From assembly GCA_963691655.1 (NCBI GenBank), contig OY829326.1, forward strand, positions 100,315,340 to 100,379,339: a DNA stretch of 64,000 nucleotides. The letters run 5' to 3'. Under the pieces are notes generated by a model. That model searched no databases and was not told the DNA's origin. It worked only from the letters and a program-made list of their open reading frames with translations. Positions 45,400 through 57,305 of this stretch are shown here, piece by piece (the first letter of the stretch is position 1; each line of letters starts with the position of its first letter). The DNA is from Toxonevra muliebris. Lineage: Eukaryota > Arthropoda > Insecta > Diptera > Pallopteridae. The position numbers and the translations under genes were made by a program.

Positions 45400-46075
45400 G
45401 AACGGAAATAATACGGTACAACAAGAAGAAATTGATATAAAAGGACATGTATCGCACAGAAGAAGACACTCAGACTTAGACTGTGGCACAGGTCATTTCT
45501 TCTTCTCTTTGTTAGATTATATGAAATACTCCTTACGGTTGCGTCAGCACGGAAGGATAAGGCTTAGACATTGGTAGCTAATATCAAACGAAGCGACAGC
45601 ACGTTTGATTCCTCTTTAATTCTCAGAAATCGGTCAGGTATTTATTGGACCTTGCGAGTGAGACATCACACCAAGGTATATAAAGATCAGGTATTCATTA
45701 GACGCCAGGGTGTGCGACAGCCTCACTGGTGTAGTATAAACAAAGTTGCCACTGACCATACAGCAAACGACAAAGACTTAGCCATCGTGTCACGAGGACA
45801 CGCATCGTAAATACAGGAACAGGAACGAGCGGCAACGAAGCCACAGCAAGAAACCCGAGCGCCAAGAAAGGCAAACAAAGTGAAACGAGCTCGAACGAAG
45901 GCGAACGAACAAACAACATACGAGGTACTAAGGATAAAAATACTAACGAATCAAGTGTAAATAAAATAACAGTGAAGAATATCAATAAACAAGTGAACCG
46001 AAATAAATCGTGAGTTATTATTTACGCACCCTGGTTACTCGCTGAGTATACCCTGATTAAAAGAAAAGGAACAAG
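45400..46075. other. Possible solo-LTR or decayed element
   Basis: This block is markedly less AT-rich than its minisatellite flanks. Near its right end it has AATAAATCGTGAGTTATTATT and finishes TTCGTTACA, which could be an LTR poly(A) signal and 3' terminus. I could not find a matching left end or TSD. Frames inside are not conserved. Confidence 0.22.
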
Positions 46076-46084
46076 GAAGGTTCG

Positions 46085-46640
46085 TTACAAATTCCTATAG
46101 CTACTCAATTTCTTATTCAACTTCTTTTTCAGCTTCGTATTCAACTTCTTCTTGAAGTTTTTTTCTTAATTTTGCGTTTAATTTTTGTTGCAACTTATGA
46201 CACAACTTCTTATTTAATTTTCAATTATAATTCATCTTATTCATCTTTTTTTTCTACTTATCATTCAACTTCCAGTTCAGCTTCTTATTTATTTCTTATT
46301 CGACTTATTGATTAACTTTTTGATTAATTTATTAACTTATGATCCAACTTCTTATTAACTTTCTAATCTACTTCTTCTCCAGTTTTGGGTTTAACTTCAT
46401 TTTAAAATTTTATTCATCTTCTTTTTCAGTTTTTTGTTTCACTTCTGGTTCAACTTGTGGTTAAAATTCTTGTTCAATTTTTTGCTCAACTTCTTGCACA
46501 ATTTACTCAATTCTTACTCAGCTTCTATTTATTTATCAACTTAATGTTCATATTCTTCGTTAATTTCTTATTAAACTTCTTGTCTTCTTCTTCAAATCCT
46601 TTACAACTTTCACTTTCTGTGTTCTTTGTAAAATTATTCT
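46085..46640. repeat. TTCAACTTCTTGT-type minisatellite, cluster 5
   Basis: Dense repeats of TTCAACTTCTTTTTCAGC and TTCAACTTCTTCTTGA type units. This is the longest array of the family in the window and flanks the less AT-rich block at 45400-46075 together with cluster 4. Confidence 0.65.
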
Positions 46641-46974
46641 ATTTCAAGTATTGTATTTTTTCTTCTGCATATCATTAAAATATATTCGTTTAAGACTCAA
46701 ACATATTTACATAATTGCAACATGAAAAGTGCTTGCTCAAATATGCAATGTACTTCATTTTCAGCTTATTTTTCTTAACAATCAAAATTGTTTCCATTGC
46801 ATTCTCATGGTATATGGAAATTCACAACAGCAACTATTGTGACACGCATGGTGAAATTAACACAATTTATCACAAGGAAGTTGGGTAATTTAAGTATTCG
46901 TATTTTTTTTAGAAGTGTAATTGAAAATGTTTTTAATGAAATCAATTAATTTTCAAAATAATTATAACAGGTAT

Positions 46975-47230
46975 TCTGATAGGGTACTGCATTCTGAACT
47001 ATCACTTGACAAAACTGTGAATATGCAATAACAAATCGTTTAGATTTTGTAGGGAAGAAACCGAAACTTCAAAACACATTTTAGGACAATGTCCAGCGCT
47101 CATGCAAAGCCGAAAAAGGTATTTGGAAAGCAACCTAGAAATAGGCCTTATACTAAAATTTATTACAGTTATAGAACTTACATAAATACTATAACTCTTT
47201 TAGATTATAGGGTCTGTAGAAACACTATAA
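46975..47230 (+). pseudogene. LINE C-terminal zinc-knuckle fragment
   Basis: The plus strand gives RFCREETETSKHILGQCPAL then MQSRKRYLESNLEIGLIL. C-x-H-x-C spacing and RKRYL are the typical end of LINE ORF2 proteins. The matching RT is not present nearby. Confidence 0.6.
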
Positions 47231-47574
47231 TCTTTGAAGTTCTGTAGGACGCGATGCACATCCCCAAACATAATAATAATAACGACTGAGGAGATACTCG
47301 AGTCCAGTGAAATACCCACAAACATATTTCCAGGAAGGTCAAATGGTTCATTTTCAAGTTTGGCAAATTTAACAAATATGAATCGTCCTGCCAAGAATCA
47401 TCTTCAGTGTATACATAATAAAATACTTGAGTAAAGTCGTATATATTCCTATTACTTGTAAACATAAACTTCACGCAAACAGGGAGACTCCAGGGTTTAA
47501 ATAAAATTCTGAAAAGATTATGGATATATTTTTGCCTTTTTTGAAGCCGAATGACGATCACTACATATTTAGAT

Positions 47575-47775
47575 CCCAACCTATAGTTTCAAAGGGACCC
47601 ACAGTTTTATGCCGAGTCCGATACGACAAAGTGAAAAACTTTTTTAGCCAAGAGGTGATGCCGTATAGAAAAGTTTTTATTTTATATTTTTGAGTTATGA
47701 GTGTGCCGAGGTTTGAAATCGCTCACTTTTGCGTAGCAGTCTAACACACTAACCACTAGACTAAGATGACTATTG
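47575..47775 (-). mobile_element. tRNA-derived SINE copy
   Basis: Minus orientation. Head with CTTAGTCTAGTGGTTAGTGT and GACTGCTACGCAAAAGTGAG, then a weak B box. The body has GTATCGGACTCGGCATAAAA followed by CTGTGGGTCCCTTTG. Closest relative here is the copy at 60410. Confidence 0.75.
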
Positions 47776-48530
47776 GAATTTCAATGTTTACCGTATTGTC
47801 AATGGGCTTATTATTTATTTCTAGCGGAATTCCTGATAATATAGACATACACTACGTATGAGTGATATTAATTATATTTTATTTAAAATGCTTAATTTAA
47901 ATCACCAAAAAAATCACTCATCTGATTAATGAAATCTGCATATTAATCTGCATTCCACTAAATCTGAATTGTCAACGCAATAAACTTCTGTGTAAACATT
48001 AAACTCAACAATTTATGCGTTCAAATTCAAATGCACTGCAAAAACACTACAAAAATGCAACAATCCAGAGACACATACAGATAAATTCATTTAATCCCAG
48101 AAGATGATGTTCATAAAAATTTCACTTGAATAAAGTACCATTCATTCGCATTCACATTCACATTGATCGAACAAAGTATTTTGTACTTATTTCAGTTTGA
48201 ATTGAGAAACCCTTCTGCGCTATGTGTGTGTGTGTAAGCGTTTGTGTGTGTTTGTTTTGCAAAAAAAAAAAAAATAGTATGTAAAAAAATATACTTGCAA
48301 CAGTTCAAATAACTTTGCAGAGAAAAGTTAAGTCAAGTTAAATGAAAATATTTTAACATACTAAAACAGTCAATAAACAAAAACAATAACAACAAAAATT
48401 TACCACTAGAGAATTCCAACACGAATACACAAACACAAATATACACAATTACACACACACATAGCCATACAAACTGTGTTGATATTGTTTCTGAATTGTA
48501 AACAAAAAACAGAAGGACTTTTTACCACAG
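47776..48530. other. Gene-free stretch with GT repeats
   Basis: A TGTGTGTG run lies at 48220-48250 and A runs at 48261-48275. No coding sequence recognised. Confidence 0.45.
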
Positions 48531-48631
48531 CAAAGTAGAAGAATCTGCCGCCCATCAGCTCATTGCGGCAGACGTTGCCGCACCCAACACCTTCGCCAGC
48601 ACTAGCACCAGCACCATTATGGCGAGGGGAG
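48531..48631 (+). other. GC-rich candidate exon (unconfirmed)
   Basis: A 101-bp GC-rich island in AT-rich DNA is preceded by TTTTTACCACAG and followed by GGAG-GTACAT, plausible acceptor and donor. In one frame it is open and gives EESAAHQLIAADVAAPNTFA then STSTSTIMARG. No family recognised. It could be an upstream exon of the plus-strand receptor gene, a regulatory island, or chance. Confidence 0.25.
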
Positions 48632-49842
48632 GTACATAGGTAGGCAGGCAGTATGACAATTGTTTGTTATTGAAATATACAAGTACAATGTGCATAAAAA
48701 TGTTTATTTCGAATAATAAACAGAGCGACCGTTATACGTCACACACCACATACACTCACACACACACACACATATACAACCAATAAGGTTTAGTGCACGA
48801 GGATTTCTGATGCTGCAAGAGAGTATACAAATAAAATTACATCGAGGATGAGAGAGTATGAGACAGTGACATGGAGAAAGTGAGTGTAATATGAGATGCG
48901 CATACTGAATGGTTATTAGTTCTAAAACTTTTTGTTTCTTTTAGTACTCTACTCTCTTAGTTTTTTGTGTGTTTCTATTGTCATCATCATTAAAAGTTAA
49001 GCATTGCGCATAATCAAAACAAATCAACACGTGGTTTTCTAGTATACACTATGCGCCGCTCATCCCTCTGCATTGTTATGCTGCTTCTGCCACAGACTTT
49101 CCATAAGCCATCAAATTTTTTTCTTTTGTTTACCAGCGCATGTATTTTATTTAGATGTATGTGTGTGTGCATGTTTGCATGTGCCGTTTCTCTATGAAAA
49201 ATTATACGAAAGGAAGCAGCATAGAAAAATATGATGCAAGGTTGTTTATGCTTATAGAGCATGAAAGCACAAACCTGTCAAATTTGACACTTGCACTGAC
49301 AATTATTGGAATGGAATCATGAAATAAGAAAAATGTCGAAAATAAAAAGAGAGTGAAAGCATAAATAGCAAATAGAGAAACACTATTGTTGTATCTTTTT
49401 TTGTTTTTATTCCTTTTTGGCTTTCTTTTTTCATGTGTGTGTGTGTGTATGTGTGGTTTACAGAGCAAATGAATGGATAGGAAAGCTAGATGTTATCGCT
49501 ATTGCGTGCTTTGCTTACTTGTTTTTGTTTTTTTGGGCGTGTTGCATGAGTGGTTTGATGCTTGCTGGCTTGCTGCTGATGCTGTCGTATTTGCTTCTGA
49601 TGCTGAAGCTGATGGTTCAGAGTAGCTGCTTGATATTGCTTCTGCTACTCTAACTTCTAATGTTTTCTTTTGCTTATGACTTGGTTGTTCGATAATATCT
49701 CACACTTTTGGCAAATACAATGAAATTTAATACTACACTATGGTTACATTAGATGCTAGTACTAATATATATATATATGTCTAAGCATGCATATGTATAC
49801 ATTATAATTGTGTGTGTATATGTGTCTATACAAGTTTTGCGC

Positions 49843-49850
<8 letters not shown>
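48632..49850. other. Gene-free stretch with CA/GT microsatellites
   Basis: CA repeats around 48750-48775, GT around 49436-49450, and a CTGATGCTG-type run at 49555-49615. No supported gene. Confidence 0.45.

Positions 49851-49873
<23 letters not shown>
49851..49873. repeat. (CT)n / GAGA-type microsatellite
   Basis: About 11 CT units. GAGA tracts often mark fly promoters, and this one lies at the left border of the leader-like region, but a role is only inferred. Confidence 0.7.
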
Positions 49874-52800
49874 GTCTGTATGTCGCTCTTGCTCTTTATT
49901 ATTTGTATAACTTTTTACTCTCGTTTCATTTTGCGCTTCGCTCTTTCATCTTTCATACTTTCTGATGCTGCTGCTGACGATTCTACTACTTGGTTGCTAT
50001 TTTAATACCAGCGAAAGGATAATATTGTTCGGTTGCTCGTCTCAAAAATTTCAAATCATTCGCATCGCATCCTGTAAGTTGGAACGACACAACACGCGCG
50101 AGCAGCTCCGCTACACACGACACGCACACACACACATTGAATCACACACAGAGCCTAAGCAGCATCTCAACAACAATAACCGCAGTGTGTGTGTGAATTT
50201 TTGGGTGTGGACTTTCTTTATTTCACATTTTTTCATCTTCTTCGTACACTGTGTGTTTGTAACTATTTTCTATATTACTATTTAAAAAAAAAGGAAGAAA
50301 AAAAATAAAGAAGGGAAGTACTGAAGATGCTGAAGTTTTATTACAAAAAAAAGGAAAAAAGTAGTAGTGTTTTTTCTACTTGTACATAGTTATGAAAGTC
50401 GACAGTATTCTTCATAAATTCAAAAGAAAATTGTAAAGTGCAAAAAATTAAATATAATAAACTAAAAGTGTGTGAAATATTTTCATATTTTTCTATTTTT
50501 GTTTATAATGTGAGTTGTAACATATTTTTTTTTTAACTTCTTGCTTGCTTTTCAATGTAAAATTGTAAAAGTCGAATGGAAAAAAAAACGAAACGAAACG
50601 CGATAAGAGTCCTTGAAATGTTTTTAAGCGAGTAGCATGTGAGAAGCGCTCAAAGTTTTTTGGTTTATTTGATTACATGAGTGTACGAGTACATGAGAAG
50701 AAGAAGAAGAGGGAGAGGCAGGCAAAGGAGGCTAAAAAGTGTTAAACACACACGGGAAGAACCAGAACAAGAACAAGGAGAAGAAGCAGAACGAGTAGAG
50801 TAGAACAAGCAGCTGTATCACACACACACACAGCACCAGCAGCAGTAACAACATCATCATCAGCAGGAGCAACCTTCATTCCCATCGACAACAACAGCAG
50901 CAGCAGCAGCAGCAGTCAACATCATCAACATTAGAAGCAGCAACAACAACAACAACAGTGGCAATATAGCGACACAGTGACACAGCAGCAATAGGAAACA
51001 TTGAAAAAACTTATTTCAAATATATACAAAAAAAACCAAAAAAAAAGTGTATTTATTCCTTGTGTTTGCTGTTTTTGTTGTTGTTGTATTTAATGTGTGA
51101 TAACGCCCTAATTTGCAACGCAACGCAAAACAACTATTTTTAAGCGCAAGCATAAAATTGACGAAATTCCTGCAGCACAACGCACGTAAAACGTATACAA
51201 CGTATGCAACGTATAAAACGTGTATGTGTGCGTGTGTGTGTGTATTAAAACGCAAAGCAAAATTTGTATACTTGTGACATAAACAACTAATAAAGTGTGT
51301 GTGCTTTTATCATTTAAAGCGCTACGACAAATTTGTGCTGCATGCATGTGTCATAAAAACAAAAGATTACTTACACGAGTGTTTACAAGACTCATAAAAA
51401 ATTAAAATTAAACTTAAAGGTTTCAGCAATTTTCTCTAGATTTTTCATTTTCACAGTGTTAAAGTTAACACTAACGCTTAAATTCAAATTAAATTAAAAA
51501 GCAAAAACTTTCACGCGCAATTTTTCCTCAGCAATAACAGTAACACAGCAACAACATCAATATTAATTTAACCTACTGCCAAAACATAAAATAAGGTAAT
51601 AAAATTTACAAGCAAATCATAAGGGAGCAAAAAGGCAACCAAAAAAAAATTACAGACAAGTGAGTGGCATACAGAAGCATCAACACAACGCAACGCATCG
51701 CATCAGCATCCTATAGCGTATAAATTTAAAAAAAAAAACAACAGCAAATACTAGCATACCAGCAAAAAATAACAAACATTTTCAATCATATTGTGCGTGA
51801 ATTCATTACATTTATATACTATATAAATGTATATACATTTAAGTTTTTGCGACGACTGCAACTACTAACATTTTACCACCAAACGCAAAGGCGAACGCCA
51901 AGCGAGTCGACTTTTACTGCTACTATTAATACTCATAGCATAAACACACATCCCATACATACAGCGTTGTGCTACGGTTTGGCTGGTGTTACAAATATTT
52001 CTCTAGCTATATATTGTATTGCTTGCTTCTGGTCTGCTTCATAAGATAAAATTTATTATAACTTTTTGTGAAATGTAAAAAAGGGATACAACAATCTTCT
52101 TCTTTCTCTCAAAGCATATAAATACGTAAAGCGACAGTAACAACAGCAGCGAACATCCTATACACCCAACAAGAAACAAGAACAACAACAACAGCAAATC
52201 AACGAAAAGTAACAGTAACCTACTATTACTTCTACTACCACGACTATTGCTGTTAAACTCTCTCTCACTCACTCTAATAGTAGTACGTACTCATCGTCAT
52301 CGTCGTCGTCGTCGTTGTTGTCGTGCATATTTGTTTCAACATTCCATTCGTTGTTGTTGCTGGTAACTTAAACTTCGTTCTCATCGTCGGCCATCGTTGT
52401 CAACATCCTCAAACGGCCGTTACCGACATATTTGAGTACGGCATTTGTGTGTGTTTGTGCCTGTGTATGTTTATCTGTCAAACGTACATCATTTACCAGA
52501 GAGACTAAACGAAGAGCAGCGGAAGAAGAAGAGGAGAAGGAGGAGAAGGACTGCGACATAGTCAAAAGTTTCTTTATTTTATATTTTTCGGTGTGCTGTT
52601 GTGGTGTGTTTGAATTTTTTTTTGTTGTGTTGTGCTTGCTGTTGTTGTTTAGTATTATTGCTATTTTTGTGTGTTATTGTTGTTGTTGTTATTATTATTA
52701 TTATTATTGTGTCGTCATTCCATCCATTATTACAAACGAAAACAGAAACGGCAGCATCAGTAGCAACTATGAATATGTGAATGTGATAAATAAAAAACAC

Positions 52801-54988
52801 AAACAAAAGTAAAGGATCAAAAGGACAAAAAAAAAAGCACAAACCTACAAAAATTTGAGTGAACAAAAACAACAAAAAATCAACAACAGGCAGCACCCAA
52901 CAAGCTAAATTGAAGAATTTAACAGCATTGCACGAGCTTTGCGATTATACGACAAAGTGAAGAAGAGCTGCCGGAAACGGATATAGACAAAAGCGCACAA
53001 CACATACTCTACTGATTGAAATAGCAGCAGCAGCAGTGAATAGACAGTAAGCAGGCAAATACGCCAGTGGCGCAAATGAATGAGTGACATATATGTATAG
53101 AAGGAACCAACCCAACCGAAAAAGAATCTAAATCCCAAAAAAAAGAAGAACCCAACCCGCCGTCGTCGCCATTCAAACAGTTCACCGTTGTCATTGTACT
53201 TGTCGTTGTCATCATTGCACACAAGCGAAAAGTGAAAGCAAACAAAAAATAAAAATAAAATATAAAAACTGCCCGTCCTCAACGAAACTACATACAACAA
53301 TATACGAAAGCAAGAAGAAAAAGATGAAGAAACCGTTGTATGTATTTTGTATGCATCGCATATATGACAATGTTGATGATGCATACTTCTGCTATAATTT
53401 AATGTACTAAAGTTTGTTTTTAGTACAAGAGAAAAAAAAGTAGGAAATAAATAAGAAAAACAACAGCAGCAGCAACTCTTCATCAAACCAACAGCAAAAC
53501 AAAAAAGTGAAATAGGAAAACCTATTAAAAAAAAAGAAGCGGAAAAAACAAGAAACACAAGAACGCTTATCAAACATAGAAAACGTCAAATAATAAGTCC
53601 AAGAACGCATACAAACACAGCACCTACATACAAACGAGTATAACGAGCAGCGGCAAAGGTTTAAACTTTTCTCCATTGTTTGTTGTTGTTATTGTCGTTT
53701 TGATTTCACTACTACCACTACTACTACTTTACTAGTTGTCATCGTTGCTGTCAGCAACTCTTTGTACTCTTCGTACTCTTCGCTTTGATTGTCCTTGTTT
53801 GTTGTTGTTGTGGTGCACTATTCAACGTCGTCTTCACCGTCAGAGTCAGTGTCAGCATCACATCCAGATGCCAAAACAGCTGAACTAAACTAAGACTGCA
53901 AAACTTTTCTTGGCACTAAAAGAAAAAGAATAAGAAAAAAAGCAGAAAGAAAAGCAACAAAAAAAAAAAGAAATATCAAAAGAGAAACTGGAAGAAGCTA
54001 AAAAAAATGTATGTTCCATTTTCTTCATAAGTAAAAAGATAAAAGGAATGTTATTGTTGTTACTGTCATTTCAGTTGTCGTCGTCATCGTCGTCGTCGCT
54101 GTTGTCGCTGTCGTTCTCGTCTTTGTTGTTGTTTTCAGAAAATAACGAAAACAAATGCTGACAAGCAGAAGAAATTACAACTACAACAACAACAGCAACA
54201 AGAAGAACTGCAGCTAAAAGCAACAACAATAAAAACCAACAAAAATTACGCAAAGCAAAAAACAAGAGAGTTAGATCGACGAAGTATAAAAAAGGAGAAG
54301 CAGCAGCATCATAAGTCAAATAAAAAGAGAGCAAGAGTGCAAAGGACTAATTGAATTGAGTGCGGAACGGAAGATTTCAGCATCAAACGAGAAAGGGGCG
54401 TCATTTAATGACGTATTTAACGTACTTAAAAAGCGGAAAATTGAAATAATAATTTAAGAAGGAAACTTTTAGACTAAGTTAGGATACGACGATTGTTTCG
54501 TTATTGTTATTTTTCTCGTCTTTCTATAGTCTAAGGCTATCACAATCCCACAAACAATTTAAGCAACAGCAACAACAACTATACTGAGCCCTCACTTACC
54601 CCATCATCTTCATATTGTATGCTACTAATCCTCTAAAGCAGAAAGCAGAAACCAAAAGCGGAAGTTAAAAAAAGCAAAAGCAAGAAAACTTCTATGAGAA
54701 ACGGTTTGAAAAACAAAAATAAAATTAGAAAAGCAGCAACACCAATATACAACAGCAGCACGAAGTAGTCATGCTGATTTTGTTAAATTAACTCATTCCA
54801 TCCAACCATTAATTCATATATTTATATATATAAATATATATATATATAACAAGAAAGCTCAACGGTAATCACATGGATTGTAAATTCTAAAACGGAAAGG
54901 CAAACCCAGGAAAAAAAAATTATATACAAATAAAGAGGAAAACGTTAAACGAGAAAGAACCGTCACGTCAAAATATATACATACATAT
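49874..54988 (+). other. Trinucleotide-rich leader or regulatory region upstream of Nmdar2
   Basis: This stretch of about 5 kb is full of CAA/CAG, TTG/TTA and GTC runs (for example CAG at 50889-50915, GTC at 52296-52325, TTG/TTA at 52676-52710) plus ACACAC blocks, without any open frame showing conserved protein. Long repeat-rich 5' UTRs are common in fly neuronal genes. I infer 5' UTR and promoter of the receptor exon starting at 54989, but cannot place the start site or any splicing. Numerous short upstream ATGs are present. Confidence 0.45.
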
Positions 54989-56177
54989 ATGCGTAACATC
55001 TGCACAACACAAAATATGAAGGGATTAACTTTTTGTCAAAAAGCGAAAGGAAATAGCAGCAGGCAAGAAAATTCTAGTAACAATAGAAATAGCAACAGCA
55101 GCAGCATCAACACAATACAACGCCCAAATTGTATTATAACAACATTAAAAAGGAAAGCTATTGCTATCGCCACCACCGCAGTTAACGCTGTCGACGCCGC
55201 CAACATCATTATGAACACCAACATCTCCAATAAAAATAACAACATGCATACCATCAGCCAGGATAACAGAAGCAGAAGCAAACAAAAAAATAACAAACTG
55301 ATATTTAATGCAACACAAAAGCTTTTTAAATATTCTAAAATGCCAGCAAAACGAACGTTAGGAAAAATACACAACAGCAACAGCAACAACAACAACAATA
55401 GCAATATCAGCAACATCATTATCAACACCAGCGCTAACACCACCACTAGCAGCAGCAACATCAGCAGTAGTAGCAGCAATAGCATAAATACAGCAGCAGC
55501 CAACAATAGCAGCTACAGCACTGCCAATGCTACTACCAACACCGACACCAACAATATCATTGCCACCAACACCAACACTAACAGCATCACAACTAATAAT
55601 AATACCACCGTTGCCGCCGCCGTTAACAATTTTGTTATTTCCTGTAATACCAACACTACTACTACTACTACAACAACAGATATTTCTCCTATAACTCCAA
55701 CTACCCGTACAATTTCTTCTACGACATTGCCAAGGCAACATCAAAACCAACATCAACACCAAGAAAAACAGAAGCAGCATAATCATCATCATCATCATCA
55801 CCATAAACATCACCAGCTCCTTCCAGAACAACAAAAACAACACTGTCACACTCGTCGCAGTCGCTGTCGTTTTCATCTGCTTACCATCATCTTTGCTATG
55901 TTTGCCTTGATTTTAATATATTCATGTCCATGCACTACAGCGTTACGGCTCACAAATGGCGTTACAAAAACTTCATCCGCCAATAAAGAACAATTAAATA
56001 TTGGCCTAATAGCACCGCACACAAATTTCGGTAAGCGTGAATATTTACGCGCCATTAATACAGCCGTAGCGGGTCTAACGAAGACACGTGGTGCTAAGTT
56101 AACATTTTTAAAGGATTATTCATTTGAGCCGCGTAACATACATTTCGATATGATGTCATTAACGCCAAGTCCAACAG
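54989..56177 (+). CDS. Nmdar2: NMDA-type ionotropic glutamate receptor subunit 2, first coding exon (partial)
   Basis: The frame gives 396 codons plus one base, ending at ACAG before a GTGAGT donor (56178), phase 1. Residues 336-396 ([20 protein letters not shown] to [10 protein letters not shown]) match the start of the extracellular amino-terminal domain of Drosophila Nmdar2; in the fly the next residue is Ala, which fits the leftover G. Residues 295-318 are hydrophobic ([18 protein letters not shown]) and should be the signal peptide or anchor. Residues 22-290 are Asn, Ser, Thr, Gln and His homopolymer runs. Starts at 54989, 55019 and 55340 (MPAKRTLGK) are all possible, so the N-terminus is uncertain. 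The receptor is a glutamate-gated, Mg2+-sensitive Ca2+ channel that pairs with Nmdar1 at the neuronal membrane. Channel and ligand-core exons lie right of the window. Confidence 0.82.
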
Positions 56178-56659
56178 GTGAGTAATATATTTTAAGTATT
56201 AATAGGTACATATATAAGAAAGTAAGAAAGTATATGAAAAACTTACTTTAGCTATGTAAAAATTTTACCACACAAAATCTACTCGTACATAAACACATAC
56301 ATAGCCATTCCTTATTTTTACCTTATGTTTAATGAAATTTCATAAAGCTGGCATAACTAAATGTTGGCACATTTTAGGATAGATTTTGTGTACTTAATAA
56401 GACCAGCTTGGTGCAATATTCGTCTGGCTTCTTATACTAAATCTCACAATGAGCAAAACCCAAAATAAAAGTTCATTCTGAAACGGTTTTCTTAAAGGAT
56501 ACTATATATATTAATGAGTTTATTGTCATTACCTTTTACATTTAAGTTTATTGCAATTTGAGCTCAAGAGATTCTACAATCAATCTACAATGATTCTGCA
56601 ATCAATTAAACCACATCAAAACTATACGTTTTGCCTAAATACTGCTGATTTTATTAAAT

Positions 56660-56866
56660 TAAAGGATAAATATCAGACCCAATATCGACCAAAATCCAGA
56701 CCTAGACCAAAAACTAGTGCAAAATTCAAAACAGAGACCAAAATTCAAACTAAAATCGGATAGAAATTTATGCGGAAATTTCGACCAAATTTCAGATCGA
56801 AGTTCAAACCAAGAAAAGGACCAAAATCTAGATCAAAATTAGACCAAATTCAGACCAAAACATTGT
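56660..56866. repeat. Degenerate GACCAAAATTCA minisatellite
   Basis: Units such as GACCAAAATTCAAA, GACCAAAATCTAG and GACCTAGACCAAAA recur. The reverse-complement type (TTTGGTC, TTTTGGTTT) appears at 63870-64000. Confidence 0.6.
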
Positions 56867-57286
56867 TTAACCCATTATTGTTATGTATAAAACTCGGAAA
56901 TGACGTCGAAAATTGAATTGGAGTCATTATTTTTGCTCGAGGTGAGAAAGTAGGTGGTCCATTAAAAAGCTTATAGTCCCGATAAATAGAAATGTGAAAA
57001 ATTATTATGTATTCAAATTGCATAAATGTATAATCAATTCCCTACTTCCTAACACTTTTTCAACTCCAACAAATAGTTTTGATAATTATCACTAAAAATA
57101 ATTTTTTTGTAAACTAATCGAAATATGGCTTTCAGCTAGCGATAAAATTAAAACGAAACAACGTACAGAGTACTGAAGCTTAGGAACGTGTAGCTCCGGT
57201 AATCATTCTGAGCGACATTTAAACGAATTTTAAATTGTATCAAGTGGTTGCCCATCTGGAGACGGTCCTGACTACTAGAGGGTTAA
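56867..57286. mobile_element. Possible piggyBac-type MITE, 412 bp
   Basis: TTAA at 56867-56870 is followed by CCC, and GGG precedes TTAA at 57283-57286. Only the CCC/GGG ends match clearly. The right end (inverted) reads CCCTCTAGTAGTCAGGACCG, a piggyBac-like style. Non-coding. Confidence 0.4.
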
Positions 57287-57305
57287 GATACACATGTTCC
57301 GTGTA

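Noticed and set aside
52905..53676. Cys/Phe-rich minus-strand ORFs of up to 222 codons
   Set aside because: Complement of the leader-like A/CAA-rich sequence; no domain pattern.
55036..55876. Leu/Met- and Val-rich ORFs on the minus strand
   Set aside because: Complement of the CAA/CAG/ACC runs in the Nmdar2 exon; composition only, no motif.
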